Source: Paraburkholderia hospita
GTDB taxonomy: Bacteria > Pseudomonadota > Gammaproteobacteria > Burkholderiales > Burkholderiaceae
Assembly (NCBI RefSeq): GCF_002902965.1
Contig: NZ_CP026106.1
Location: 2,914,001 to 2,978,000, forward strand
Reading direction: 5' to 3'
DNA: 64,000 nt
Below the pieces are notes generated by a model that saw only the letters and a list, made by a program, of their open reading frames with translations, ran no database searches and was not told the DNA's origin. Below are positions 1 through 7,832 of the stretch, piece after piece. A program made the translations under genes and the position numbers. Numbering within the stretch: position 1 is the first letter of the stretch; the number at the start of each line of letters is the position of its first letter.

Positions 1-273
1 GGCCTGCCGGATCTGAGAGCGATCAACCGCCCTGCGGCCGAAGTCAGCTCGAAAGTCGAGATCAACCAGCCGCGCACGCCGAGCTTCCACGAACGTAGCG
101 GCAACGGCACCGAAATCACCGAGTACCGCGACAAGGGCAAGCCCGTCGAAATCGACGTGCGCTCGAACTTCGGCACGCGCTACCAGATGAGCGCGCCGAC
201 CGATACGTCGCCGCGCGTGTACGAATCCGGCAAGCCGCCCGCGCGCCTGCCGTCCGTGAACCTGCATTACTGA
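1..273 (+). CDS. DUF2782 domain protein, C-terminal part only
   Basis: The window opens inside this reading frame, which runs 90 codons to a TGA at 271-273; the start lies upstream of the window. The visible residues are polar and contain an 'EITEYRDKGKPVEIDV' stretch typical of the small periplasmic DUF2782 family. That family is commonly encoded next to type-II homoserine kinase in beta- and gamma-proteobacteria, and homoserine kinase follows here, which supports the call. Function is not known for the family. A stem-loop follows the stop. Confidence 0.75.
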   Translation, partial: GLPDLRAINRPAAEVSSKVEINQPRTPSFHERSGNGTEITEYRDKGKPVEIDVRSNFGTRYQMSAPTDTSPRVYESGKPPARLPSVNLHY

Positions 274-280
274 TCGCCCC

Positions 281-320
281 AAGCCGGCGCGCTGCCTTTG
301 CGGGTGCGCGCCGGCTTGCT
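281..320 (+). terminator. Stem-loop terminator after the DUF2782 gene
   Basis: Perfect 12-bp inverted repeat (281-292 with 306-317), very GC-rich, just after the stop codon. It lacks a strong T-run, so it may be a weak or Rho-assisted terminator. Confidence 0.5.
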
Positions 321-440
321 TCAAGCCGATCCGCCGGCCCAAACGAGTCCAGCGTGGATCGCAACAACGCTTTCAGCCCGCTTTCCCCGACCTCGTACTG
401 GCGTAACGCCAGCCGATCAACCTGATCCGACGCCCCACGC

Positions 441-1412
441 ATGGCCGTATTCACCGCTGTCACCGAAGCCCAACTCGCAGATTGGATGCGCCACTACGAT
501 CTCGGCGAAGTCGTCGAGTTTCGGGGCATTACATCCGGTATCGAGAACAGCAATTTCTTTCTGACGACCACGCGCGGCGAGTACGTCCTCACGATCTTCG
601 AAAAGCTCACGGCGCAGCAACTGCCGTTCTATCTCGATCTGATGCGCCATCTGGCGTCGCACCGCGTGCCCGTGCCGGACCCGATGCCGCGCGACGACGG
701 CGCGCTGTTCGGCATGCTCAACGGCAAGCCCGCGACCATCGTCACGAAGCTCGACGGCGCGCCGGAACTCACGCCCGGCGTCGCGCACTGCGTCGAAGTG
801 GGGCAGATGCTCGCACGTCTGCATCTGGCGGGACGCGACTTCGCGCATCACCAGCCGAATCTGCGCAGCCTGCCGTGGTGGCAGGAGACGGTGCCGGGCA
901 TCGTGCCGTTTTTGACGGACGCGCAGCGCACGCTGATCACGGAAGAACTCGCGCATCAACAGGCGTTCTTCGCGTCGGCGGATTATGCGTCGCTGCCCGA
1001 AGGCCCGTGCCATTGCGATCTGTTCCGCGACAACGTGCTGTTCGCGCATGCCGCGCCCGGCACGCATCATGAAGTGGAACTCGGCGGCTTCTTCGACTTT
1101 TATTTCGCAGGCTGCGACAAGTGGCTCTTCGACGTCGCCGTGACCGTCAACGACTGGTGCGTCGACCTCGCGACCGGCAAACTCGACGACGCGCGCGTCG
1201 ACGCGCTGTTGCGCGCGTATCAGACCGTGCGCCCGTTCACTCCCGCCGAAAACCGGCACTGGAGCGACATGTTGCGCGCGGGCGCGTACCGTTTCTGGGT
1301 GTCGCGCCTGTATGATTTCCATATGCCGCGCGCCGCCGAACTGCTCAAGCCGCACGATCCGGGTCATTTCGAGCGCATCCTGCGCGAGCGCCTTGCGGGC
1401 GCCGCACTCTAG
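441..1412 (+). CDS. thrB: Homoserine kinase (APH-fold type)
   Basis: Phosphorylates homoserine with ATP in threonine biosynthesis, in the cytoplasm. The 323-residue product has the aminoglycoside-phosphotransferase fold of the ThrB form used by Pseudomonas and Burkholderia, not the GHMP-kinase form of E. coli. Visible features: an N-terminal '[13 protein letters not shown]' strand and loop (about 29-41), the catalytic loop 'HCDLFRDN' (191-198, catalytic Asp193, Asn198), and a metal-binding Asp in 'GFFDF' (about 219). Length fits the family. It lies 20 bases before the membrane-protein gene and may be cotranscribed with it. Confidence 0.93.
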   Translation: MAVFTAVTEAQLADWMRHYDLGEVVEFRGITSGIENSNFFLTTTRGEYVLTIFEKLTAQQLPFYLDLMRHLASHRVPVPDPMPRDDGALFGMLNGKPATIVTKLDGAPELTPGVAHCVEVGQMLARLHLAGRDFAHHQPNLRSLPWWQETVPGIVPFLTDAQRTLITEELAHQQAFFASADYASLPEGPCHCDLFRDNVLFAHAAPGTHHEVELGGFFDFYFAGCDKWLFDVAVTVNDWCVDLATGKLDDARVDALLRAYQTVRPFTPAENRHWSDMLRAGAYRFWVSRLYDFHMPRAAELLKPHDPGHFERILRERLAGAAL

Positions 1413-1432
1413 ACCCTAGGCATCCATACCTC

Positions 1433-2248
1433 ATGCAACTGATCGAAGTTCCGGCGAAAACCGGCTATGTGTGGTTCCGGCAAGGCATCTGGCTGTTTCG
1501 CAGGAACCCGCTCGCATTTCTGACGCTGTTCTTCGCGTACCTGCTCGCGATGACGGCGATCTCGCTGATTCCCATCATCGGCGGCGTGCTGCCGCTCATG
1601 TTGATTCCAGGCATTGCCGTCGGCTTCATGTCGGCATGCCGCGATACGATCGCCGGCAAGCCAGTGCTGCCCACCATTCTTGTCGACGGTTTCCGCTCGT
1701 ACGGCGGCCAGGTGTCGAAGCGCCTGCTGCTGCTCGGCGTGCTGTACATCATCGCGATGGCGATCGTGCTGATGGGTTCCGCGCTCGCGGACGGCGGCAT
1801 GCTGCTGCGTCTGATGATCAGCGGCGAATCGATGCAGCCGGAAGCCGTCGCCAATAGCGATATACCCCTCGCCGTGCTGACGGCGCTCGCGTTCTACGTG
1901 CCCGTCGCGATGCTGTTCTGGTTCGCGCCCGTGCTCGCCGCGTGGCACGACGTGCCGACCATCAAGGCGATGTTCTTCAGTATCGTCAGTTGCTGGCGTA
2001 ATCGCGGCGCGTTCATCGTGTATGGCGCGCTGTGGTTCGCGGTCGCGACGACGGTCTCGTTCGGGCTGTCCGCGCTGCTGCAGGCGCTTGGCGCGGGCGA
2101 ACTCGCGCTGGTGATCCTGATGCCCGCGTCGATCATCGTCACGACGATGCTCTACTGCTCGTTCTACGCCACGTATCGCGGCTGCTTCGGCGTGCAATCG
2201 CCCGGCCAGCCGTTGCCGCCCGCTCCCACGTCTTCGTCGTCTACCTGA
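1433..2248 (+). CDS. BPSS1780-family inner-membrane protein
   Basis: 271 residues with about five or six hydrophobic segments (roughly 27-48, 50-66, 98-117, 143-170, 193-216, 223-243) and a Pro/Ser-rich cytoplasmic tail. It matches by eye the uncharacterised BPSS1780-like membrane family of Burkholderia. No catalytic motif is visible and no function should be assigned. It sits 20 bases downstream of thrB and ends just before a strong terminator, so thrB and this gene are probably one transcription unit. Confidence 0.75.
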   Translation: MQLIEVPAKTGYVWFRQGIWLFRRNPLAFLTLFFAYLLAMTAISLIPIIGGVLPLMLIPGIAVGFMSACRDTIAGKPVLPTILVDGFRSYGGQVSKRLLLLGVLYIIAMAIVLMGSALADGGMLLRLMISGESMQPEAVANSDIPLAVLTALAFYVPVAMLFWFAPVLAAWHDVPTIKAMFFSIVSCWRNRGAFIVYGALWFAVATTVSFGLSALLQALGAGELALVILMPASIIVTTMLYCSFYATYRGCFGVQSPGQPLPPAPTSSSST

Positions 2249-2266
2249 ACGGTTCCGCTTTCCGGG

Positions 2267-2294
2267 TCCGCGCCGCGCATGCGGCGCGGATTTT
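2267..2294 (+). terminator. Rho-independent terminator after the BPSS1780-family gene
   Basis: Perfect 10-bp stem (2267-2276 with 2281-2290), GCAT loop, followed by TTTT at 2291-2294. Confidence 0.8.
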
Positions 2295-2340
2295 CCGCGC
2301 TCGCGTGTGAAGCATCGGCATCGCGCCGCTTTTTTGCGGC

Positions 2341-2360
2341 ACAATAGTTTGCACGCAATC
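2341..2360 (+). promoter_or_regulatory. Candidate OhrR-binding site upstream of ohrR
   Basis: Contains 'TAGTTTGCAC' at 2345-2354, the same ten bases that recur in the palindrome upstream of ohr (2886-2895). The copy here is a poorer palindrome. A shared motif before both genes suggests OhrR controls itself as well as ohr. Confidence 0.5.
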
Positions 2361-2390
2361 CATTCGCACGCTTCGTTTCAGGGGACGTCC

Positions 2391-2846
2391 ATGACCCAGC
2401 GCACCGCCTTTCCCGTTACGCTCGACGAGCAGCTCTGCTTCGCGCTCTATTCGACGTCCCTCGCGATGACGAAAGCCTACAAGCCGATTCTCGACCGGCT
2501 TGGCCTCACGTATCCGCAGTATCTGACCATGCTGATCCTCTGGGAAAGCGACGACGTTACCGTGAAGGACATCGCCGCGCGCCTGAACCTCGATTCGGCG
2601 ACGGTCACGCCGCTGCTGAAGCGGCTCGAATCGCAAGGGTTTATCGAGCGCGTGCGCGGCACGGAAGACGAACGGCTCGTCTTCATCCGGCTGACGAAAT
2701 CAGGCGTCGCGCTCAAGCGCAGCGCGCGCGACGTGCCGGAAGAAATCTTCTGCGCGACCCAGCAGACGCCCGAATTTCTCATCCGCCTGCGCAGCGATCT
2801 GCAACAGTTGCGCGGCACGCTGAACGACTATCTCGAACGCTACTGA
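2391..2846 (+). CDS. ohrR: OhrR, organic-hydroperoxide-sensing MarR-family repressor
   Basis: A MarR-type winged-helix dimeric repressor that releases DNA when a cysteine is oxidised by organic hydroperoxides. The start at 2391 is chosen because AGGGGA precedes it and the family N-terminus begins there; an in-frame start at 2307 would add 28 residues of atypical sequence. In the 151-residue product the sensing cysteine is Cys16 in 'LDEQLCFALYST', and a second cysteine, Cys121, suits the two-cysteine OhrR class in which a disulfide forms between subunits. The recognition helix region is about 58-82 and the wing about 88-100. The target gene ohr follows on the same strand. Confidence 0.9.
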   Translation: MTQRTAFPVTLDEQLCFALYSTSLAMTKAYKPILDRLGLTYPQYLTMLILWESDDVTVKDIAARLNLDSATVTPLLKRLESQGFIERVRGTEDERLVFIRLTKSGVALKRSARDVPEEIFCATQQTPEFLIRLRSDLQQLRGTLNDYLERY

Positions 2847-2881
2847 CAACGCGTGCATTCGCGCCTATCGCGTCGATAGGC

Positions 2882-2905
2882 AATTTAGTTTGCACACTAA
2901 TGATT
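2882..2905. promoter_or_regulatory. OhrR operator in the ohr promoter region
   Basis: Near-palindrome TTAGT-TTGCAC-ACTAA (2885-2900) in an AT-rich stretch otherwise unlike its surroundings, about 100 bases before ohr. It shares 'TAGTTTGCAC' with the site before ohrR. Binding is inferred from location and symmetry. Confidence 0.6.
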
Positions 2906-3001
2906 TGTACGATACATTTCTCCCATGCCAGTTCGATAGCGATGACGCGAAGCACTGGCAAGCACTGACCCAATCACTGGAACCGATCAAGGAGCGTCAA
3001 A

Positions 3002-3421
3002 ATGAACGTACTGTACAAGGCAACGGCAACGAGCAATGGCGGTCGCGATGGTCGCGCGGTTTCGTCGGATAACGCGCTCGACGTGAAGCTGGCGGCGCCG
3101 CGCGAACTCGGCGGCAACGGCGCGCAAGGCACGAACCCGGAACAACTGTTCGCTGCCGGCTACTCGGCGTGTTTCCTGAGCGCAATGAAGTTCGTCGCCG
3201 GCCAGCGCAAGCAGGCGGTGCCTGCTGAAACGACCGTGACGGCCGATGTCGGCGTCGGTCCGAACGACAAGGGCGGCTTCGCGCTGGATATCGAACTGCG
3301 CGTCTCGCTGCCGGGCCTCGACGCAGCGGCAGCGCAAGAGCTGGTGAACGCGGCACATCAGGTTTGCCCGTACTCGAACGCGACGCGCGGCAATGTCGAT
3401 GTGCGTGTGAACGTGGTCTGA
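3002..3421 (+). CDS. ohr: Organic hydroperoxide resistance protein (OsmC/Ohr family)
   Basis: A thiol peroxidase that reduces organic hydroperoxides in the cytoplasm using lipoyl-linked reductants. 139 residues, normal length. The two redox cysteines are in place: Cys57 in 'GYSACFLSAM' and Cys122 in 'HQVCPYSNATRGN'; Arg18 and Glu48 of the family active site are also visible. GGAGCG lies shortly upstream of the ATG. It is preceded by its regulator ohrR and a palindromic operator, and followed by a strong terminator. Confidence 0.95.
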   Translation: MNVLYKATATSNGGRDGRAVSSDNALDVKLAAPRELGGNGAQGTNPEQLFAAGYSACFLSAMKFVAGQRKQAVPAETTVTADVGVGPNDKGGFALDIELRVSLPGLDAAAAQELVNAAHQVCPYSNATRGNVDVRVNVV

Positions 3422-3450
3422 GTCGTTCTGAACTGACCGTCGCTTCGTGA

Positions 3451-3495
3451 GCAGCGCCCGCCTTTCGTGCGAAAGGCGGGCGCTGCCTCATTTTT
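3451..3495 (+). terminator. Rho-independent terminator after ohr
   Basis: Perfect 16-bp inverted repeat (3451-3466 with 3471-3486) followed by a T-run at 3490-3495. Confidence 0.88.
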
Positions 3496-3608
3496 GCGTT
3501 GATTTCCGATGCCGCGGGCGTTGGGTTTGCGACTGGCGGACACTATCATCGGCGGTGGCTTTTCGGCCCGACGTCCGCATCCGCTGACGCGCAATAACTC
3601 AATCGATC

Positions 3609-5123
3609 ATGACCCGCGCCTACCAGCTCGACGCAAATTTTCAGAACGGACTCGTATGGTTTCGCCGCGACCTACGCACGGGCGACAACGCGGCGCTCTA
3701 TTACGCGCTCAAGCATTGCGAGCGTGTCTGGTGTGTGTTCGTGTTCGACACAACCATTCTTCAGCCGTTGATCGATTGGGCGAACGAGCACGATGACCAT
3801 AAGGGCAAGGTGCAGGATCGGCGGATCGAATTCATTCTGGCGTCGCTGGAAGAGCTCGACCGGTCGCTGAAGGAAGGCGGCGGCGGATTGATCGTGCTGC
3901 ATGGCGATCCGCATGAAGAGATTCCAAGGCTCGCCGCGCAACTCGAAGCCGAAGCCGTTTTCACCAATCACGACTACGAGCCCGTCGCAATCGAGCGCGA
4001 TGAAAGCGTCGCTGAACGGCTGCGCGACGACGGACGTCAGTTGCTGACGTTCAAGGACCAGGTGATTTTCGAGCGCGAAGAACTGCTCAACGGACAAGGC
4101 AAGCCGTTCGCCGTGTTCACGCCGTATAAGAACGCGTGGCTAAAGAAATTGACGCCGTTCGACCTGAAGCCCTATCCCGTCGAACGGTACGCAAAGAGTC
4201 TCGCGCGGCCGCCGCGCAAGCTCGATCACGCATGGCCGACGCTCGGCCAAATGGGCTTCGCGCCCGGCAAACTGGCGGAAACAAAACTGCTGACGGGCAT
4301 GAGCGGCGCGCAAACGCTGCTCGAAGACTTTGTGACCCGTATCGACAGTTACGCCGACCGGCGTGACTTCCCAGCCGCGCGCGGGACGAGCCATCTGTCG
4401 GTGCATTTGCGCTTCGGCACGGTTTCAATTCGCACGCTCGCGCGGCTTGCGCACGAGATGTCGCTGCAACCCGACGGCCAAGGGGCCGCCACTTGGCTAT
4501 CGGAACTGATCTGGCGAGACTTCTACTTCATGATCCTCGCGCATCATCCGCATATCGCGAAGCGCGCGTCGTTCAAGCCGGAATTCGACACGCTGCGCTG
4601 GGAAACGGGCAAGCAAGCCGACGCGCTGTTCGCCGCCTGGTGCAAAGGGCGCACCGGCTATCCGCTCGTCGACGCCGCGATGCTGCAACTGAACCAGACA
4701 GGCTTCATGCACAACCGTCTACGGATGGTGACGGCGAGTTTTCTGGCGAAAGATCTGGGTATCGACTGGCGGCGCGGGGAGCGCTACTTCGAGGAAAAGC
4801 TCAACGACTTCGACTTCTCCGCGAACAACGGCGGCTGGCAATGGGCGGCGTCGACGGGCTGTGACGCGCAGCCGTGGTTCCGGATTTTCAACCCGGTAAC
4901 GCAATCGGAGAAGTTCGATCCGCAAGGGCTCTTTATCAAGCGCTTCTTGCCGGAACTGGAGAAGGTGCCCGCGAAGTGGATTCACGCGCCATGGCAGGCG
5001 AATCCCGATGATTTGAAGGATTGGGGCGTGGTACTGGGGAAAGACTATCCGCAGCCGGTCGTCGATCACGCAAAAGCGCGGCAGGAAACATTGGCGCGCT
5101 ATGGCATGCTGCGCTCACGTTGA
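3609..5123 (+). CDS. phrB: Deoxyribodipyrimidine photolyase (class I cryptochrome/photolyase)
   Basis: Light-driven repair of UV pyrimidine dimers using FAD and an antenna chromophore. 504 residues: the Rossmann-like antenna domain begins with 'GLVWFRRDLRTGDNAAL' (about 14-30), and the FAD domain occupies roughly residues 215-490. Signature segments include 'SELIWRDFYF', 'GRTGYPLVDAAM', 'MHNRLRMV' and 'NNGGWQWAASTG', the last carrying tryptophans of the electron-transfer region. Monocistronic in appearance, between the ohr terminator and the convergent DUF3563 gene. Confidence 0.95.
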   Translation: MTRAYQLDANFQNGLVWFRRDLRTGDNAALYYALKHCERVWCVFVFDTTILQPLIDWANEHDDHKGKVQDRRIEFILASLEELDRSLKEGGGGLIVLHGDPHEEIPRLAAQLEAEAVFTNHDYEPVAIERDESVAERLRDDGRQLLTFKDQVIFEREELLNGQGKPFAVFTPYKNAWLKKLTPFDLKPYPVERYAKSLARPPRKLDHAWPTLGQMGFAPGKLAETKLLTGMSGAQTLLEDFVTRIDSYADRRDFPAARGTSHLSVHLRFGTVSIRTLARLAHEMSLQPDGQGAATWLSELIWRDFYFMILAHHPHIAKRASFKPEFDTLRWETGKQADALFAAWCKGRTGYPLVDAAMLQLNQTGFMHNRLRMVTASFLAKDLGIDWRRGERYFEEKLNDFDFSANNGGWQWAASTGCDAQPWFRIFNPVTQSEKFDPQGLFIKRFLPELEKVPAKWIHAPWQANPDDLKDWGVVLGKDYPQPVVDHAKARQETLARYGMLRSR

Positions 5124-5169
5124 GCGCTTTTCATGGCCGGCTCGCGTGCCGGCCCGTGCTTGCTGCAGC

Positions 5170-5346
5170 TTAGTGCTGGCTCATCCACGACGGTTGACGC
5201 AGTTGCGCTTCACGGTCGATCTTGCGCATGCGGAACTCGAGGTCGTACAGATCGGTAGCTTCGGCCAGATACGCGTCGTTTTGCTCTTTGACGCGCAGGT
5301 CATAGGACTTCGTCAGGAACAGGAAAAGGCGGCTGATCAGATACAT
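5170..5346 (-). CDS. DUF3563 family small protein
   Basis: 58 residues, beginning 'MYLISRLFLFLTKSYDLR' and ending 'QPSWMSQH'. The protein is charged and probably helical after a hydrophobic start; the sequence matches the DUF3563 family found in Burkholderiaceae. GAGG lies about 7 bases upstream of the ATG at 5346. Function unknown. The promoter region is a striking set of nested palindromes (5355-5438), so expression is probably tightly regulated. Confidence 0.8.
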   Translation of the reverse strand: MYLISRLFLFLTKSYDLRVKEQNDAYLAEATDLYDLEFRMRKIDREAQLRQPSWMSQH

Positions 5347-5354
5347 GGTGAACC

Positions 5355-5438
5355 TCGAATTTGGTGTTAGGTGGCTGACACCTAGGGATAACCCCTATTA
5401 TAGGGAAAACCCTAGCAACACACCAGCACCAAATTCGA
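5355..5438. promoter_or_regulatory. Nested palindromic promoter region of the DUF3563 gene
   Basis: Outer arms of 12 identical bases (5355-5366 with 5427-5438, TCGAATTTGGTG/CACCAAATTCGA) enclose CTAGGG/CCCTAG (5382-5387 with 5410-5415), which in turn enclose the 13-bp palindrome CCCTATTATAGGG (5393-5405). On the minus strand the central palindrome contains a perfect TATAAT. A regulator binding the arms would therefore sit across the -10 region. No regulator can be named. Confidence 0.6.
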
Positions 5439-5452
5439 AGTGTGGCAATTTG

Positions 5453-6646
5453 TCAACTCACGCGCTGCCGGGCGCCGTCCGCGGCACGTCCGGCGGGCCG
5501 CGCCGACTCGGTGCGACGCTGATGCCGGAAAAAGTCCCACAACAAACTGGACGCATCCGGACCCTTCGATGAATGGAACGGCACCGCATCGTCGCCGCCG
5601 CTCCACTCATGGCCGAGGCCCTGCACGCGGCACAGGCGCACGACGCGCCGCCCGCCGCGCGTGTAATCGCGCGTCGTGACGGTCGCCTTGCGGTCTTCCT
5701 TGACGTCGCCGACCTTGCGCACGCCTCGCGCATCGACGATTCCGTTGAGCCGGAGGTACTGCTCCGTCAGTTGCTCGGCGTTGACAGGCGCGACGACGCG
5801 ATCGGCTTCGCCTTGCAAAATGATGGCGGGCATGCCCGGGTAAGTCGTCACGTCCGCGACGGCATCGACGAGCGCAACGGGGTCCTGCCGCGTGCCGCGC
5901 CGCATCACATCCATCGCGGCGATGCCCGAATGCGCATCGCCGAACGCCGGCCCCGAATGCAGCGCGACGGCGGCGAAATGCTCAGGAAAATGCAGCGCCA
6001 GCAACGACGTCAGCCCGGCGCCCGCCGATATCCCGGCGACATACACCCGCTCGCGGTCGAGGCCGTGCGCTTCCACCAGCGCCTCGACGAGCGACACGAC
6101 GGCGCGCGCCTCCGCGCGTCCCGCACGGTCGGTATCGTCATACCAATGCCAGCAGCGATGCGCGTGCGCGTGCTTCGACTGCTCGGGGTACACGACGGCG
6201 AAGCCGTAGCGGTCGGCCAGCAGGTTCATGCGCGTTCCTTCGGCGAATTCGTCGATGGACTGCGTGCAGCCGTGCAGCATCACGACGAGCGGCGCGTGCT
6301 TGATCGGCTTGCCGGCGGGCAGATACAGCCCGTACTGCAAATGATTGATGAGGCTGCCGGGCGCGGCCGGTGCGGAGTGGAACGAGCGCGTCCACGAACC
6401 GCTCGCCCACGCGGCGGCGCGCGGCCGTACACGGGATTCGCGCGCGCCGCGCTGCGGCACGTCGCGCGTAGTGGTCTGGCGGACTTTCACCGACGGTTTC
6501 GCGACCGTAGTGGTCGCCGGCCGGGTGGCGGCCCGGGTCGACGACCGTTTTGGCTTGCGCTTCGTAGTCGCGCGGGCGTGCTCCGTCTGGATCGCAAACA
6601 GGCGTTTCAGGCCGCCTAGCCAGATTTTGGTCAAGCTTTTTGGCAT
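5453..6646 (-). CDS. PHB-depolymerase-family esterase (alpha/beta hydrolase)
   Basis: 397 residues of the polyhydroxybutyrate depolymerase / feruloyl-esterase-like family. The first ~85 residues are basic, Thr/Arg/Lys-rich and lack a clear signal peptide. The catalytic domain begins near residue 100: oxyanion 'LHGCTQS' (124-130), nucleophile Ser207 in 'GISAGAG', Asp282 in 'GEADRV' and His346 in 'LGHEWSGGDD'. A PhaR-like palindrome lies about 50 bases upstream of the start (6695-6709), suggesting regulation with PHB metabolism. The actual substrate (PHB oligomers or other esters) cannot be told from the sequence. Confidence 0.85.
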   Translation of the reverse strand: MPKSLTKIWLGGLKRLFAIQTEHARATTKRKPKRSSTRAATRPATTTVAKPSVKVRQTTTRDVPQRGARESRVRPRAAAWASGSWTRSFHSAPAAPGSLINHLQYGLYLPAGKPIKHAPLVVMLHGCTQSIDEFAEGTRMNLLADRYGFAVVYPEQSKHAHAHRCWHWYDDTDRAGRAEARAVVSLVEALVEAHGLDRERVYVAGISAGAGLTSLLALHFPEHFAAVALHSGPAFGDAHSGIAAMDVMRRGTRQDPVALVDAVADVTTYPGMPAIILQGEADRVVAPVNAEQLTEQYLRLNGIVDARGVRKVGDVKEDRKATVTTRDYTRGGRRVVRLCRVQGLGHEWSGGDDAVPFHSSKGPDASSLLWDFFRHQRRTESARPAGRAADGARQRVS

Positions 6647-6694
6647 AGGATTTTCTCGCTAATAGGGACTCATGCTCTCTGCCTTCCGGCAGTC

Positions 6695-6709
6695 TTGTGC
6701 AATGCACAA
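6695..6709. promoter_or_regulatory. PhaR-like operator upstream of the esterase gene
   Basis: A perfect 15-bp palindrome, TTGTGCAATGCACAA. As I recall it, the published PhaR consensus from Bradyrhizobium is TGCRNYGCASMA; this site fits on both strands. PhaR represses phasin and other PHB-granule genes, in keeping with the PHB-depolymerase-type gene it precedes. Match made by eye. Confidence 0.5.
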
Positions 6710-6758
6710 TAACATCAATCTCCGTGCGATGCTGACACCGGCTGAGGCCGTTTTCGGA

Positions 6759-6832
6759 AAAAGCCCGTCGCACCGAGCTTCGTATAAGACGATTTCCGAA
6801 TCGTCCTAACATCTGGCAGTTTTCGGGCTTTT
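6759..6832 (+). other. Structured intergenic element between the esterase and PAP2 genes
   Basis: In the 337-base divergent gap, AAAAGCCCG (6759-6767) pairs with CGGGCTTTT (6824-6832) around an inner hairpin GACGATT/AATCGTC (within 6788-6805). On the plus strand the outer stem ends in T residues like a terminator. It could be a short transcript or a regulatory fold. No coding frame is evident here. Confidence 0.35.
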
Positions 6833-6983
6833 CCTTTCATCTGCCGCGTAACCGCTGCCTCTATACTTATAGAATACGCGCGGGCGGGGAACGTCCTTCC
6901 CGATCCGGCACCGTCGTCGGCTGTCCTGGAAACCTCTGGCCGTAGGCAAGTTCGCGCCCCGTACATGTCGTTAAGGATTGTCC

Positions 6984-7715
6984 ATGCTTCACCTTCCACC
7001 TCAATTCTGGCTTCTGGTCACGAACTTCGGCGGCGCCGGTCTGACGTTGCCGCTCGCCTTCGCCATCGCGCTGTGGCTCACCGTCGGTTATTCGTGGCGG
7101 CTCGCCGCGGTCTGGCTGTTTCTGCTCGGTGTTGCCGTCGCGCTGGTCACGGCGACGAAGATCGCGTTCCTCGGCTGGGGTGTCGGCGTGCGCGTGTGGG
7201 ACTTCACCGGCCTGAGCGGACACGCGATGTTCGCCACGGCCGTGTTCCCCGTTGCCGCCTTGCTCGTCCTGCTGCCAGCGCCGCCCGCCGTGCGCATCGT
7301 CGGCGTAGCGCTCGCGCTGTTCGGCGGCGCGCTGGTCGGCTTTTCGCGCGTCGTCATCGAGGCGCATTCACCTTCGGAAGCGATCACGGGGTGCATCGTC
7401 GGCGGACTGACGGCGCTCGTGTTCGTCCGGATCGCGTGGAATGCCACGCCGCCCGGACGCCTGCCCGTCGCGCCCGTGGTATTGAGCCTGATGATCATCA
7501 CACTCGGTCTGCACGCGGTGCATCTGCCGACCCAGCGCTGGGTCACGCATATCGCGCTGAAAATTTCCGGCCATGACCGGCCGTTCGTCCGCGCCCGCTG
7601 GAAGGCGCTGCGTGACGCCTACGCGCCCGCTGCGCCAGCCGCCCCCGCCGCGCCCATCGCGCCGTGGCAGAAATCACGCAACGTCGCTGTGCCCCTGCCC
7701 GATTCCGACGCATAA
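6984..7715 (+). CDS. PAP2-family membrane phosphatase
   Basis: 243 residues, mostly hydrophobic, with the phosphatidic-acid-phosphatase signature in order: 'KIAFLGWG' (59-66), 'SGHAM' (79-83) and 'SRVVIEAHSPSE' (121-132, His128). The active site would face the periplasm. The start at 6984 is preferred over TTG at 6978 because AAGGA (6973-6977) is correctly spaced only for the later codon. The C-terminus is Ala/Pro-rich. Substrate (lipid or undecaprenyl diphosphate, or another) cannot be assigned. Confidence 0.85.
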   Translation: MLHLPPQFWLLVTNFGGAGLTLPLAFAIALWLTVGYSWRLAAVWLFLLGVAVALVTATKIAFLGWGVGVRVWDFTGLSGHAMFATAVFPVAALLVLLPAPPAVRIVGVALALFGGALVGFSRVVIEAHSPSEAITGCIVGGLTALVFVRIAWNATPPGRLPVAPVVLSLMIITLGLHAVHLPTQRWVTHIALKISGHDRPFVRARWKALRDAYAPAAPAAPAAPIAPWQKSRNVAVPLPDSDA

Positions 7716-7762
7716 ATCACACGAAACCGGCTATCTTGCGCGCCACATGTTCAATATGCCGA

Positions 7763-7789
7763 CCGCTATAACCCTACATATATTACGAT
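7763..7789. promoter_or_regulatory. ModE-type Mo-box upstream of modA
   Basis: The segment CGCTATAA (7764-7771), six bases, then ATATATTACG (7778-7787) closely matches the E. coli ModE operator layout (CGCTATA-N-TATA-ACG). It lies just before the molybdate transporter genes, with a modE gene at their far end. Its right edge overlaps an in-frame ATG at 7788, which argues that translation of modA starts further downstream. Confidence 0.78.
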
Positions 7790-7832
7790 GGCGTTTTCAA
7801 CCCGCTTCCGGTCGACCCGGCGCCACCTTCCC

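Noticed and set aside
7788..7832. Upstream ATG for modA
   Set aside because: It lies within the Mo-box and would precede the signal peptide by 15 atypical residues.
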